Source: Polycladidibacter stylochi (GTDB lineage: Bacteria > Pseudomonadota > Alphaproteobacteria > Rhizobiales > Stappiaceae). From it: 64,000 nt of DNA. This document shows positions 8,732 to 17,984 of this stretch, piece by piece. Position numbers and translations under genes: made by a program. The stretch covers positions 124,001 to 188,000 of the forward strand of contig NZ_LLWE01000027.1 of NCBI RefSeq assembly GCF_001562055.1, in the 5' to 3' direction. The stretch's first letter is position 1; each line of letters opens with the position of its first letter. Below the pieces are notes generated by a model. That model ran no database searches and was not told the DNA's origin. It saw only the letters and a program-made list of their open reading frames with translations.

Positions 8732-9709
8732 TTATTCCCCAAAGATTTCCAGGAATTTCTTTTTGTCAGCTTCGGCTGTTTCCAGAGCTTCGCCGGCGTC
8801 AAAATCAATGAGTTTGATTTCATTACGTGTTGGGAAGCCTTGTGGACCGGCGACTTTCGGGTGAGCTGGTAAATAACCTTGGTCCGCTGCCAATTGCTGG
8901 CCTTCTTTAGAAAGCAGGAAGTGGACAAATTTAGCAGCTGCATCTTTATTTTTGGCGGTTTCCAGCACAGCAACGGGCTCGGTTACTGCAGAAACTCCCT
9001 CGCTTGGGAAAACGAACTCAACAGGTGAGCCTTTGGCTTTTTCGCGAATTGGCAAGAAGTCGACGACAACTCCAACCATTTTTTCACCGCTGGCAACAGC
9101 TTTAAAAGTACCGCCATTGCCACCTTTAGGCTTTACGTTGTTCGCTGCAAGGTTTTCGTAGTAAGACCAGCCAAGTGTATTGTTTTGTGTCATTGCTTCC
9201 ATATGAATGGTCGCTGCTCCCGAGGTGAGGGGCGATGGCATTGCAACCAATCCCTTGAGCTCAGGTTTTGTAAGGTCTTGCCAAGATGAAGGCTTAACCG
9301 GTGACTTGCTATTATAAACAATACCGGTGGTGATAAGCTTGGTTGAGAAATAGTGGAAGTCGTTATCAAACAAGCGCTTGTCATAGCCTTGAACCGGTGC
9401 TGTGGTTACCGGCGCCAAGCGCCCCTCGCGCTTCAAGCCTTCCATTGTGACCAAGTCTGCAATGAGCAAAACGTCTGGTTTGGGGGCGCCAGCTGCAAAT
9501 TCTGCACGCAACTTTGCCATTATTTTTGTGGTGCCATCGCGCACCCAATCCACCTTGATATCTGGATTTGCCGCCATGAAAGCGTCTACAGTCTGTTGGG
9601 CATCTTTACTTGGCTGGGATGTATAAAGCACAAGTGTTTCTGTTGCGCTTGCCGAAGCGCAAGCCGCAAAAGACATTACTGCTGCAGTTAAAAGGTGGCG
9701 AAGTGACAT
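8732..9709 (-). CDS. Periplasmic substrate-binding protein of Fe3+/phosphonate ABC importer
   Basis: Secreted binding protein of 325 residues with an N-terminal signal peptide ending near ASASATE (residues about 1-22). The mature part begins LVLYTSQPSKD, the usual opening of type-2 periplasmic binding proteins of the FbpA/AfuA group, and contains GIVYNS and SPLTSGAAT blocks. It is the first gene of a two-gene operon with the permease at 8729. Family members carry ferric iron, 2-aminoethylphosphonate or other anions; I cannot identify the conserved ligand tyrosines of FbpA with certainty, so iron is only one option. No clear Fur, Irr or RirA box was seen upstream. Confidence 0.85.
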   Translation of the reverse strand: MSLRHLLTAAVMSFAACASASATETLVLYTSQPSKDAQQTVDAFMAANPDIKVDWVRDGTTKIMAKLRAEFAAGAPKPDVLLIADLVTMEGLKREGRLAPVTTAPVQGYDKRLFDNDFHYFSTKLITTGIVYNSKSPVKPSSWQDLTKPELKGLVAMPSPLTSGAATIHMEAMTQNNTLGWSYYENLAANNVKPKGGNGGTFKAVASGEKMVGVVVDFLPIREKAKGSPVEFVFPSEGVSAVTEPVAVLETAKNKDAAAKFVHFLLSKEGQQLAADQGYLPAHPKVAGPQGFPTRNEIKLIDFDAGEALETAEADKKKFLEIFGE

Positions 9710-9945
9710 ATTCAGGCTCCAACAAATATGAAAAATGTCGATAATTTGTGATGGAATAGAACTAGTGTTTGTTTGTTACGCTATGACGACAATAAGGATA
9801 GCTTATTGTTTAATTGGTGACCTTAAGTTGATATTCTTTCATAACTTATTGTAATAGTTGAATTTTAAGTGTTTGTATTTATTTGAATTACATTGCTCTT
9901 ACTAAGGGAAATGGTAGAGATGGTGTGGGGATAAGGAGAATAATA

Positions 9946-10821
9946 ATGCCCGCACCTTCGCAACGTTTGGCCGGAATAGGCTACTACTCAGTTGCTTTCT
10001 TTTTCTTTTCATCATGCGATGCAATGATAAAGCTTAGCGCCAGTGCTGTACCTGTTTTTGAGGTCGCGTGGTTTCGGTATTTTGGGCAGTTTGTTGCTGT
10101 CCTATTGATATTCAGGGTCTGGAAAAACCCGGGATTATTGATGCCTAAACGATGGGGATTGCAAGTAATTCGCGCTGTTATACTTATGATTGGAACGGTA
10201 TTGCTGTGTACTGCATTGCAATACTTACAGTTGGCACAGACTGTTTCAATAAGTTTTGCAGCTCCGTTTGTTATTGCTGCTGTTTCTGGCCCTTTACTCG
10301 GCGAATGGTGCGGACCGAGGCGCTGGGCAGCAATTATCCTGGGCTTTATTGGTGTTTTGATCGTGGTGCAGCCTTTTGACGGGGAAGTGCACTGGGCCAT
10401 GCTGCTTACAATTGCCGCTATGTTTTGCTTTTCTGCTTATTTCTTGATGACAAGAGCTTTGGTGCAGAGCGATAGTAATGCCAGTATGTTGATGATGTCG
10501 TCTCTCGTGGGCAGTATTTTGTTGGCTCCCCCCGCATTTGCGGATTTCCAATGGCCGGACCAGACCTTTGAAGTATTCGGGTTGGTTTCTATGGGCTTTT
10601 TGGCACTAACTGCGCACTGGCTGCTAACGGAAAGCTATCGTTTTGCTTCGGCTTCGTTTTTGGCACCGTTCATGTACCAACAAATAATATGGATGATTAT
10701 TTATGGGTACCTGATATTTGGTGATACGCCTAGCATTCATACCCTTATTGGAGCCACTCTGGTTATTTGCTCCGGTATTTATTTACTCTTGCGCGAACGT
10801 AAGCAATTGCAGCAACCATAG
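9946..10821 (+). CDS. DMT-superfamily (EamA) transporter
   Basis: Inner-membrane protein of 291 residues with about ten hydrophobic segments arranged as two EamA repeats, the standard size and layout of drug/metabolite transporters. ATG at 9946 is preceded by AAGGAG at 9933-9938; the longer frame from 9883 has a polar, unrelated leader. A typical motif of the family, helix 4 followed by a short loop with PLLGEW, is visible near the middle. Such proteins export amino acids, metabolites or riboflavin, and nothing nearby identifies the cargo. It is divergent from the ABC binding-protein gene. Confidence 0.85.
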   Translation: MPAPSQRLAGIGYYSVAFFFFSSCDAMIKLSASAVPVFEVAWFRYFGQFVAVLLIFRVWKNPGLLMPKRWGLQVIRAVILMIGTVLLCTALQYLQLAQTVSISFAAPFVIAAVSGPLLGEWCGPRRWAAIILGFIGVLIVVQPFDGEVHWAMLLTIAAMFCFSAYFLMTRALVQSDSNASMLMMSSLVGSILLAPPAFADFQWPDQTFEVFGLVSMGFLALTAHWLLTESYRFASASFLAPFMYQQIIWMIIYGYLIFGDTPSIHTLIGATLVICSGIYLLLRERKQLQQP

Positions 10822-10996
10822 TCTTGGCCTGACTACAGCTAGGGCAAGATGCGACCTCTTAAGGTTTTGGTTCAAGAAAAATAAATGTCATAATGGCGCT
10901 CTGAGTTTATTGGATTGTGGCAGTTTTATGATATAGCGCAGTCTTGACTTGTTTTGTTAAGCTCTGCTTGGCCATGGTTGTGTGAGGTTGTTAAAA

Positions 10997-12046
10997 GTGC
11001 AGGAGAAAGGCAAAAGAATACGGCTCGGCGATATTGCCAAGAAACTGGGTGTTTCGACTGCCACTGTTTCGCTTGCCATGCGGGATTCTTCGCTGGTTGC
11101 TGAGGCAACGCGTCAACGCGTGCGGGCCTTTGCTGAGGAAGCGGGGTACATTTACAACCGCTCAGCGGCGAGTTTGCGCACTTCAACCTCCAATATGATT
11201 GGTGTGGCGGTTCATGATATTTTGAACCCTTACTTTGCCGAGGTGTATCGCGGTATCGAGGAAACGCTGGCTGCAGAAGGCAAAATGGTGTTGATGAGTA
11301 ATCACCGTGATTTTGTTGGCCGTCAACAGCAATTTGTCGAGACTTTGCTGCAGTACCGCGCTGATGGCCTGATTCTTTGCCCCTCTGTTGGGACGACAGC
11401 AAAGGAAATTAACGCAATCCAAGAGCAAGGCGTACCGGTAACATTGGTTTGCCGCGATGTACCCGGGGCCATGGTGCCTGTTGTGCGTGGTGATGACTAT
11501 ACCGGTGCTTACATGATGACCCGACATTTGATTGAACTCGGGCATGCCCATATTGCTATGGTTGGCGGGCGGCGTTCTTCATCGGCGGGCAGGGACCGTA
11601 ATCTTGGGTGGCGCACAGCATTGGAAGATGCGGGCCTGGACCCGGACCGGCAGCTGGATATACCGGAGCTTATGGACCGCAACGACGGGGTTTCTGTTGT
11701 CGCCGATATTTTGGAGTTCAAACCACGCCCTACGGCTGTGATGTGCTTTAACGACTTGGTCGCCCTTGGGGTGATGACAGGTGTGCGCCGCGCGGGGGTG
11801 GAACCGGGGCCGCAACTGGCGATAACCGGCTATGACAATACCGAGAGTGGGCGCAACCGGACCCCGGCCTTAACCACGGTGAGCAATGGTGCCAATTTAA
11901 CAGGCGAGCTGGCTGCAAAGCTGATGCTGCGCAAATTAAATGGCGAAGATGTGCCTGCAAATATTACGCTTATTAAGCCGTTTTTGAAGTTGCGCCAGTC
12001 GGCACCTTCAATTGGTGTGCGGCTTTCGCCACAAGTGATGATTTAA
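10997..12046 (+). CDS. LacI-family transcriptional regulator
   Basis: Repressor-type regulator of about 349 residues. The N-terminal helix-turn-helix reads RLGDIAKKLGVSTATVS and the hinge region follows at about residues 45-65, then a periplasmic-binding-protein-like sensor domain (about 65-330). GTG at 10997 is chosen because GAGG lies at a good distance; GTG at 10982 is an alternative with poorer spacing. LacI regulators usually respond to sugars, but no sugar transport or catabolic gene lies nearby, so the regulon is not local or is the DMT transporter. Confidence 0.9.
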   Translation: MQEKGKRIRLGDIAKKLGVSTATVSLAMRDSSLVAEATRQRVRAFAEEAGYIYNRSAASLRTSTSNMIGVAVHDILNPYFAEVYRGIEETLAAEGKMVLMSNHRDFVGRQQQFVETLLQYRADGLILCPSVGTTAKEINAIQEQGVPVTLVCRDVPGAMVPVVRGDDYTGAYMMTRHLIELGHAHIAMVGGRRSSSAGRDRNLGWRTALEDAGLDPDRQLDIPELMDRNDGVSVVADILEFKPRPTAVMCFNDLVALGVMTGVRRAGVEPGPQLAITGYDNTESGRNRTPALTTVSNGANLTGELAAKLMLRKLNGEDVPANITLIKPFLKLRQSAPSIGVRLSPQVMI

Positions 12047-12115
12047 TTCTTAGTAGGAAACAGTTTATTAGCGATTGCCGGTTAACCATGCTGCACCTAT
12101 GCGAAAGGGGTGAGC

Positions 12116-12214
12116 ATGATTGGTACGCCTTTATCTGCCCAAGAGTGGATAGAATTTAAAACATTAGGGTTTTATTCGCTGGCAATTGTTTGCCTCGTAC
12201 TGCTTGCTGGATAA
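12116..12214 (+). CDS. Predicted 32-residue single-helix membrane peptide
   Basis: Short frame starting at ATG 12116, preceded by AAAGGGGTGAGC, a good ribosome site. The peptide has a polar N-terminus (MIGTPLSAQEWIEF) and a hydrophobic stretch of about 15 residues (YSLAIVCLVLLAG) reaching the stop, which is how many small bacterial membrane proteins look. It lies in the 245-base space between the LacI gene and the Sel1-repeat gene. I do not recognise a family. The case rests on the ribosome site and the composition, so it remains a prediction. Confidence 0.45.
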   Translation: MIGTPLSAQEWIEFKTLGFYSLAIVCLVLLAG

Positions 12215-12291
12215 TTTTCTTGTTTCTCTAACCTCATCTACATGATTTATGATAGTAATCACTTAGGAATGATAAATTTGAGTGATTACTT

Positions 12292-14967
12292 ATGGCTGGA
12301 AGATTTTTAGATAAATTATTTATACTGTGCTTTTGCTTATCTTGTAGCGTATCTACTTTAGCCATTGCTGCAACATCTGGCGGTGTTGAAGATTTGCAAG
12401 GCAATAGCGGCGACTTTAGCGCGCGCCAGTGGATTGATGCCCGAAAGAAGGGTGTGGGCAAAATTTCGGGACAATCGTTTGATGCGCTCAAAGCCGAAGC
12501 GCAAGCCGGTATTACCGAGGCACAGTTCAAGCTTGCCATGGCCTATGAAGACAATAGCGCCAGTTATTACGATCTTTCCAAAGCCTTTGAGAACTACAAA
12601 AAGGCGGCAGATGCTGGCCATCCTTATGCTATGGGCTCGTTAGCATGGTACTACGAGTACGGGATTGTGGTTGAAAAGGATGAGCTGCGGGCCGAGCGGC
12701 TATATCAAGATGCCATGGAATTTGGCGACACTTGGAGCGCGCGGCAAGTTGGGCGAATGTATCTGCAAGGGCGGGGCGTTCCTAAAAATATAGATTATGG
12801 GCTTTCACAGATAAAATGGGCGCAGGAGCAAGGCGATAGCTGGGCGACGCTGCAGCTTGCCGACCTCTATATAAACGGCTTGGAAGTGAAGCGGGATCTA
12901 AAGCTGGGGCAGAAATATGCGCAGGATGCTTTGCAAGGCGGTGTTTACCAAGCCTATGCCTATTTAGGTTTGAGCGAAGAAAACGGTGTTCAGGGTCAAG
13001 TAAATTTTGAAAAAGCGGTTGAGTATTATGAGCAGGGCTTTGTAAAAGGTGATGCGCTTTCTTCCTTTTATTTATCGACCATGCTTTTGGGTGGTTATGG
13101 CGTTGAAAAGGATGCCAAACGTGCTTTTGAGCTCGTTGATGAAGCACAGCAACAAGGCTTGATAGAAGCAAAGTATCGCTATGCCTATATGCTGGAAAAT
13201 GGCTTGGGGTGCGATGCCAACTATATGCTCGCGGTTCAAGTATATACGAAACTGGTTGAAGACTATAGGCATAGTATGGCTATGGCGCGGCTGGGTTCGA
13301 TGAAGCTTTTAGGCCATGACACGAGGAAGGATGAGGCAGCTGGAATTGAGTTGCTGAAAAAGGGCTACGAGAATGGCTATGATTATAGCGCCGTAAAATT
13401 AGCCCGCCACTATATGGGCAATGAGCAAAGCGGTAAGGCTTTGACAACCCTTGTGCCACTACTTGAAAAAGATGATGAAGATGCGCTGTACCTGCTGGCG
13501 GACAGTTACTGGTTTGGGCAAGGTCTACATCAAAGTGATGTGATTGCGCGGCAGTACTTTAAAGATTTGTCTGCCAAGGGGCATCTGGATGCTAAGGAAA
13601 AATATGCCATTGCACTGCTTTATGGTTATGGCGGTGAACAGGACGTTGAACAAGGCATCGCTTTACTGCACGACGTGAAAGCTGAAATTCCAGACGCATA
13701 TACGCAATTAGGTGTTGCTGCCCTTGAAGGGCTTGGGGATGAATACAGAATTAGTGATGCGCTGAAGTACTTTAATACGGCGGCGGCTCAAGGGGAAACG
13801 TGGGCGCATTACGAGCTTGGCAAATTATATTTGTATGGCGAGCGGGTACCAAAAGACTATTGGCAAGCGCGCGAGCATTTTGCATTTGCAGGTGATGCAG
13901 GCCAAGGGGCTGCTATAGCCTTTGTGGGGTACATGGTCGAAAATGGCTATGGAGAAGACATGAACCCGTTAAAGTCTATCGGTTACTACGAGACTGCTGC
14001 AGAGCAGGGCAATACTTTCGCAATGATGAAACTGGTAGACTATGGGCTGGGACCTAAAGCTATGCTGCGCCAGAAAGAAAGCATAGATTGGCTTATCAAA
14101 GCCGTAGAAAGTGGCGATGCAACAGCTCCGCAACGATTATTGGATGCACTTGAAGAGCAAGAAGAGCTTTTTGATGAAGGGCAATGGCACAGGGCATACA
14201 AAGCACTGGAGCATAACGGCCAGCTAGAGGGTACATCAAAGTTCAACTTTAATAGTGCAACACTAAGCCTCTTGGAGGGTGATTCCAGTGCGCTTGCGGC
14301 GGAAGTTGAGGTAAATCTTGCAAAAATAATAGGAAGATTGACGTGGTTTGGAACCTCTAGTCATTTCCCGAAGCACACAGATGAACTAGTTTATACTTTT
14401 TTGCCTGTCAGTTTATTGAGTAATCCATCAGGTGAAAAAAGTAGATTTTATAAACTCAAGGATCTGGCGGATAACAATAGGAGAATTGAAATCCGACGGG
14501 CGGCCTCTTGGTATGTATCTCAGGACTTACTCAAAGCTGCTGAAAAAGGAAAGCATCTTGAGGGGACTAGTGAAATAGATCCCTATAAGTATATAGATAA
14601 AGCAGCGATTGGTGGACTGGCAAAAGCCCAATACGCTTATTCGGAGCGGTTGCTGTTTGGCGATGGTGTTGCCCAGAACTTCACAAGGGCAGCGCGTTGG
14701 CTTCGCGCTTGCCGCCATGAATACCCGCAGGCGGCGATTTGGTTGGCCCTGCTGCTGGATGGTGGTTATGTGGTGGCTGAAAAGAATGAAGACGTGAACG
14801 CCATGGTGATTGAAGCCTATTTACAATCGCCTAGCCTGTTTGAACAAAGCTATGAACGTTTCCAAGCTGAATTACCGGAACCAGAAGCCAAAGACGGCTT
14901 TTCCCCATGGGTTGGCAAGGAAATTCTGGGGCGGTTGAAACCATTTTTACCTGCCGAGCGTGACTAG
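12292..14967 (+). CDS. Large secreted Sel1-repeat protein
   Basis: Protein of 891 residues with a hydrophobic N-terminal segment (about residues 7-26) that ends in ALAIAA-like residues and should act as a signal peptide. Most of the chain consists of tandem Sel1-like repeats (A-x-G-x-x-x-A-x-x-x-L-A, Y-x-x-G-x-G-V-x-x-D-x-x-x-A), well over a dozen, which form alpha-helical superhelices for protein-protein contacts. Roughly residues 640-770 lack repeats and are more AT-rich in codon use, which interrupts the array before a final repeat block (YAYSERLLFGDGVAQN). Sel1 proteins are used as periplasmic or exported scaffolds, for example in exopolysaccharide or stress pathways; no specific partner is apparent. 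Confidence 0.85.
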   Translation: MAGRFLDKLFILCFCLSCSVSTLAIAATSGGVEDLQGNSGDFSARQWIDARKKGVGKISGQSFDALKAEAQAGITEAQFKLAMAYEDNSASYYDLSKAFENYKKAADAGHPYAMGSLAWYYEYGIVVEKDELRAERLYQDAMEFGDTWSARQVGRMYLQGRGVPKNIDYGLSQIKWAQEQGDSWATLQLADLYINGLEVKRDLKLGQKYAQDALQGGVYQAYAYLGLSEENGVQGQVNFEKAVEYYEQGFVKGDALSSFYLSTMLLGGYGVEKDAKRAFELVDEAQQQGLIEAKYRYAYMLENGLGCDANYMLAVQVYTKLVEDYRHSMAMARLGSMKLLGHDTRKDEAAGIELLKKGYENGYDYSAVKLARHYMGNEQSGKALTTLVPLLEKDDEDALYLLADSYWFGQGLHQSDVIARQYFKDLSAKGHLDAKEKYAIALLYGYGGEQDVEQGIALLHDVKAEIPDAYTQLGVAALEGLGDEYRISDALKYFNTAAAQGETWAHYELGKLYLYGERVPKDYWQAREHFAFAGDAGQGAAIAFVGYMVENGYGEDMNPLKSIGYYETAAEQGNTFAMMKLVDYGLGPKAMLRQKESIDWLIKAVESGDATAPQRLLDALEEQEELFDEGQWHRAYKALEHNGQLEGTSKFNFNSATLSLLEGDSSALAAEVEVNLAKIIGRLTWFGTSSHFPKHTDELVYTFLPVSLLSNPSGEKSRFYKLKDLADNNRRIEIRRAASWYVSQDLLKAAEKGKHLEGTSEIDPYKYIDKAAIGGLAKAQYAYSERLLFGDGVAQNFTRAARWLRACRHEYPQAAIWLALLLDGGYVVAEKNEDVNAMVIEAYLQSPSLFEQSYERFQAELPEPEAKDGFSPWVGKEILGRLKPFLPAERD

Positions 14968-15051
14968 TTGGCTTATGAAGCTTATATGTAACAAAACAGC
15001 GTGATTGCCTTTAGTGTGACCTGGCAATTACCAATAGGGACAAACAAGGTG

Positions 15052-15095
15052 AGCAGGTTTGAACGGCTGCGAGATTTCGCAAGCAGACACCTGCT
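15052..15095 (+). promoter_or_regulatory. Nested inverted repeat in leader of the CobW-type gene
   Basis: AGCAGGT at 15052-15058 pairs with ACCTGCT at 15089-15095, and inside it GCTGCGA (15066-15072) pairs with TCGCAAGC (15077-15084) with one bulged A. The structure ends about ten bases before the ribosome site TAGGAG. It may be an RNA leader structure or an operator for the metallochaperone gene. Confidence 0.4.
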
Positions 15096-15113
15096 TTATG
15101 CTAGGAGAATACA

Positions 15114-16244
15114 ATGTCGGAAACGACTGATACCCGAATTCCGGTTACTGTGCTTACCGGCTATTTAGGGGCTGGCAAAACCACTCTTTTGAACCGGATA
15201 TTGAGCGAAAACCATGGCACACGCTATGCGGTCATTGTGAACGAGTTTGGCGAAATTGGCATTGATAACGACCTGCTGGTTGAATCTGACGAAGAAGTTT
15301 ACGAGATGAATAACGGGTGCATTTGCTGCACCGTGCGCGGCGATTTGATCCGCACCGTTGAAAACCTCATGAAGCGAAAAGGGGCTTTTGACGCGATTAT
15401 TGTTGAAACCACCGGTATTGCCGATCCGGCCCCTGTGGCGCAAACATTTTTCATGGATGATGATGTGCGCAAAGCTGCAAGGCTGGATGCTGTTGTCGGC
15501 GTTGTCGATGCTCGCCATGTGCTACAGCGGCTGAAAGATACCGATGAAGCGCAGGACCAGATTGCATTCTCCGATGTGATTTTGCTCAATAAAACCGACC
15601 TTGTGGATGCAGCCGAGCTACAAAATGTTCGGGCAGTGCTACAAAAGTTGAACCCGTATGCGCAGGTGGTGGAAACCGAGCGCTGTGCGGTAAAGCTTGC
15701 GGATGTTTTGGATCGCGGTGCGTTTGATTTGGACCGTATACTCGATTTGGATCCCAAGTTCCTCAAGGATGCAGCATCCGCACAAGCGCATGAACACGCG
15801 CATGACCATGACCACAAACATGATGATGATTGCTGTAGCTCAGGGTGTTGTGGTGGCGACAACCACGAGCATAAACACGACCACGGCGAGCACCACGTAT
15901 GCGGGGCAGGCTGCGACCATGACCACTCTCATGACGAAGACGACGGCTTGCATAGTGTGAAGTCGATTTCGCTTCGTGCCGGTGATTTGGACCCGCAAAA
16001 GTTTTTCCCATGGATTAACGAGGTCACCCAGCTGGAAGGGCCGAACATCTTGCGTATGAAAGGTATTTTGGCTTTCAAAGACGACCCGCAGCGCTATGTG
16101 GTGCAAGGGGTGCATATGATTGTTGAGGGCGATCACCAACGGGAATGGAAGGCGGCAGAAGCCCGTGAAAGCCGCTTGGTGTTTATTGGCCGTGACTTGA
16201 ACCAGCAAGCGCTGAAAGAAGCGTTTATGGCTTGTGTTGTGTGA
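15114..16244 (+). CDS. CobW/COG0523 GTPase, putative zinc metallochaperone
   Basis: Cytoplasmic G3E-family GTPase of 376 residues. Walker A is [11 protein letters not shown] (residues about 13-23), the metal-binding CxCC motif lies in [13 protein letters not shown] (about 66-78), and the NKTD guanine motif is near residue 160. A long His/Asp/Cys-rich insert (about residues 222-281, including CCSSGCCGG) precedes the C-terminal CobW domain. Such inserts are typical of zinc or nickel chaperones (ZagA/ZigA/YeiR group) that are often Zur-regulated. ATG at 15114 follows TAGGAG. The WD40 gene begins 8 bases after its stop, so the two are one operon, as seen in other alphaproteobacteria. Confidence 0.9.
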   Translation: MSETTDTRIPVTVLTGYLGAGKTTLLNRILSENHGTRYAVIVNEFGEIGIDNDLLVESDEEVYEMNNGCICCTVRGDLIRTVENLMKRKGAFDAIIVETTGIADPAPVAQTFFMDDDVRKAARLDAVVGVVDARHVLQRLKDTDEAQDQIAFSDVILLNKTDLVDAAELQNVRAVLQKLNPYAQVVETERCAVKLADVLDRGAFDLDRILDLDPKFLKDAASAQAHEHAHDHDHKHDDDCCSSGCCGGDNHEHKHDHGEHHVCGAGCDHDHSHDEDDGLHSVKSISLRAGDLDPQKFFPWINEVTQLEGPNILRMKGILAFKDDPQRYVVQGVHMIVEGDHQREWKAAEARESRLVFIGRDLNQQALKEAFMACVV

Positions 16245-16252
16245 GGTGATTT

Positions 16253-17230
16253 GTGCCAGTAATTGCACCGCTTGATGCGGATAGTTTTGTGGTTGCCACG
16301 TGCTTTTTAGGGGATGTGGCCGCCTTTGCTCTGGGTGATGGCTCTGTCAAATTTTTAGGTGGCCATGTAGATCATTTGTCCGTTTATAAGGACGGGCTGT
16401 TATCAGCAGTTCCTGCCCAAGATGGACGCGCGCTCATTACAGGCGGTATGGATGGCAAAGTTTATCAAGTAACGGCTGAAGGTGAAGCAACCTTGCTTGC
16501 AGAGCGCTCCCGCAAGTGGATTGACCTTTTGGCAACCGGTCCGCAGGGGGCCGTGGCTTTTGCCAGTGGTCGTACGGCTTGGGTGCGCTTGCAAGATGGC
16601 AGTGAAAAAGAGTTCCAGTTACCACGCGCTGTGGGTGGCTTGGCTTTCGCGCCCAAGGGCATGCGCTTGGTGACTTCGCGCTATGACGGGGTAACGCTTT
16701 GGTGGGTCAATGCACAAGGCGACCCGCAGGAGCTGTTTTGGAAAGGTGCGCATGGAGATGTTTGCTACTCTCCCGATGGCAAGTACCTTGTAACCGCCAT
16801 GCAAGAAAACGCCCTGCATGGTTGGCGTTTAAGCGATAGCCAGGATATGCGCATGAGCGGTTATCCGGCAAAAACCAAAAGCATGAGTTGGTCGGCTAAG
16901 GGCAAATATCTGGCAACCTCTGGTGCGCAGGCTGCTATTTTGTGGCCATTTTCCGGCAAGAGCGGCCCTATGGGGCAACAGCCGCTGGAGCTTGGCGTGC
17001 GCAGCGATTCTATGGTGTGCCATGTGTGCTGTCACCCGAAAGAGGATATGCTGGTGGTGGGCTATGAAGATGGTATGATCATGGCGGTGCGTTTTGAAGA
17101 TAACGCCGAGGTGCTGTTGCGCCGTCCCGGCGGTGGACCGGTAAGCGCTATGGCATGGGATGCCAAGGGCATGCGGTTGGCATTTGGTACGCAAGAAGGG
17201 CAAGCGGGCTTGATTACTATCGGCGAATAA
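16253..17230 (+). CDS. WD40-repeat beta-propeller protein, partner of CobW-type GTPase
   Basis: Protein of 325 residues starting at GTG 16253 with GAGGTGA as ribosome site, 8 bases after the CobW-type gene. It consists of successive WD40-like blades (for example HGDVCYSPDGKYLVTA, KTKSMSWSAKGKYLATSG, PVSAMAWDAKGMRLAFG), which would make a seven-blade propeller. It has no signal peptide and should be cytoplasmic. A WD40 gene directly behind a COG0523 GTPase is a recurrent pair in alphaproteobacterial zinc regulons, so it may help metal transfer to client proteins; that role is inferred from the association only. Confidence 0.85.
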   Translation: MPVIAPLDADSFVVATCFLGDVAAFALGDGSVKFLGGHVDHLSVYKDGLLSAVPAQDGRALITGGMDGKVYQVTAEGEATLLAERSRKWIDLLATGPQGAVAFASGRTAWVRLQDGSEKEFQLPRAVGGLAFAPKGMRLVTSRYDGVTLWWVNAQGDPQELFWKGAHGDVCYSPDGKYLVTAMQENALHGWRLSDSQDMRMSGYPAKTKSMSWSAKGKYLATSGAQAAILWPFSGKSGPMGQQPLELGVRSDSMVCHVCCHPKEDMLVVGYEDGMIMAVRFEDNAEVLLRRPGGGPVSAMAWDAKGMRLAFGTQEGQAGLITIGE

Positions 17231-17331
17231 CTTTTGCAATTGCAGTTACTGGCATCATATTGAAAACTATCGAGTGGTGGTGATTAATCTTTACCACTGC
17301 TTACTCAGATATTTCGGGGGCATTGGGTATT

Positions 17332-17859
17332 ATGGGATTTTTTCGAATGATTACCTTGCTGGTGGCCCTTGTGGGGGGCACTTTAACCTCGCAACTGCCC
17401 GAGTTTGCCCAGCAATATCGCCAGCGTTTGGGCGGGGCCATTGATGCTTTGCATATGGTGCTGAGTGATTTTGATTATGATGCAAAACAGACCGGTCTGA
17501 ACAGAGCGCAGGCACTGCAACGTATGGCACAAAGTGCGGACCCGTTTGTACAAGAGCGCGTGAAAAGCATACAGCGTGTACAGCACCGTTATGAAACATT
17601 GCTTGCACAGCGTAGTGCCATGGTAGATGCGGGAGCATTTCGGCGCGTGATGGTATTCTTGCAAAACCCTGATAGCGATTTGATTGAGGCAGCGTGGCAA
17701 GATTATGAACCGGCGGTGCCTACGAGCTATGAAGGGCTGGTTAGTGCTGGTATGGGCGTGCTGGCCAGTTTATTGGTGTTGTTTGGCCTACGCCAAGTCG
17801 TAGGTGCGCCAAAGCTGCTAGGGCGGGCAGCGAAGAAGCAAAGAGCTTCCCAATCATAA
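17332..17859 (+). CDS. DUF2937 family membrane protein
   Basis: Protein of about 175 residues with an N-terminal hydrophobic helix (MITLLVALVGGTLTS), a central helical region rich in Gln and Arg, and a second hydrophobic helix near residues 140-160, followed by a basic tail. The start MGFFRMITLL and the LPEFAQQYRQRLGGA block match the DUF2937 family, whose function is unknown. ATG at 17332 is preceded by GGGGG at 17316-17320; TTG at 17323 is an alternative. It follows the WD40 gene at about 100 bases and could be its own unit. Confidence 0.8.
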   Translation: MGFFRMITLLVALVGGTLTSQLPEFAQQYRQRLGGAIDALHMVLSDFDYDAKQTGLNRAQALQRMAQSADPFVQERVKSIQRVQHRYETLLAQRSAMVDAGAFRRVMVFLQNPDSDLIEAAWQDYEPAVPTSYEGLVSAGMGVLASLLVLFGLRQVVGAPKLLGRAAKKQRASQS

Positions 17860-17984
17860 GGCTTAAATACAACAGAACCCGCGTATTTTCGGTAGTTATA
17901 TGCAAGCTGCTTGGATGGTGAAGCGACCCGCGATATCGTCTCTGTGTGCACAAATAGATAATTTAGCTGGTTTGGAGACTAGGC

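Noticed and set aside
15639..16268. Minus-strand His/Val-rich frames opposite the CobW-type and NicO genes
   Set aside because: They are complements of the His-rich repeats (CAT/CAC read as ATG/GTG) and have no independent support.
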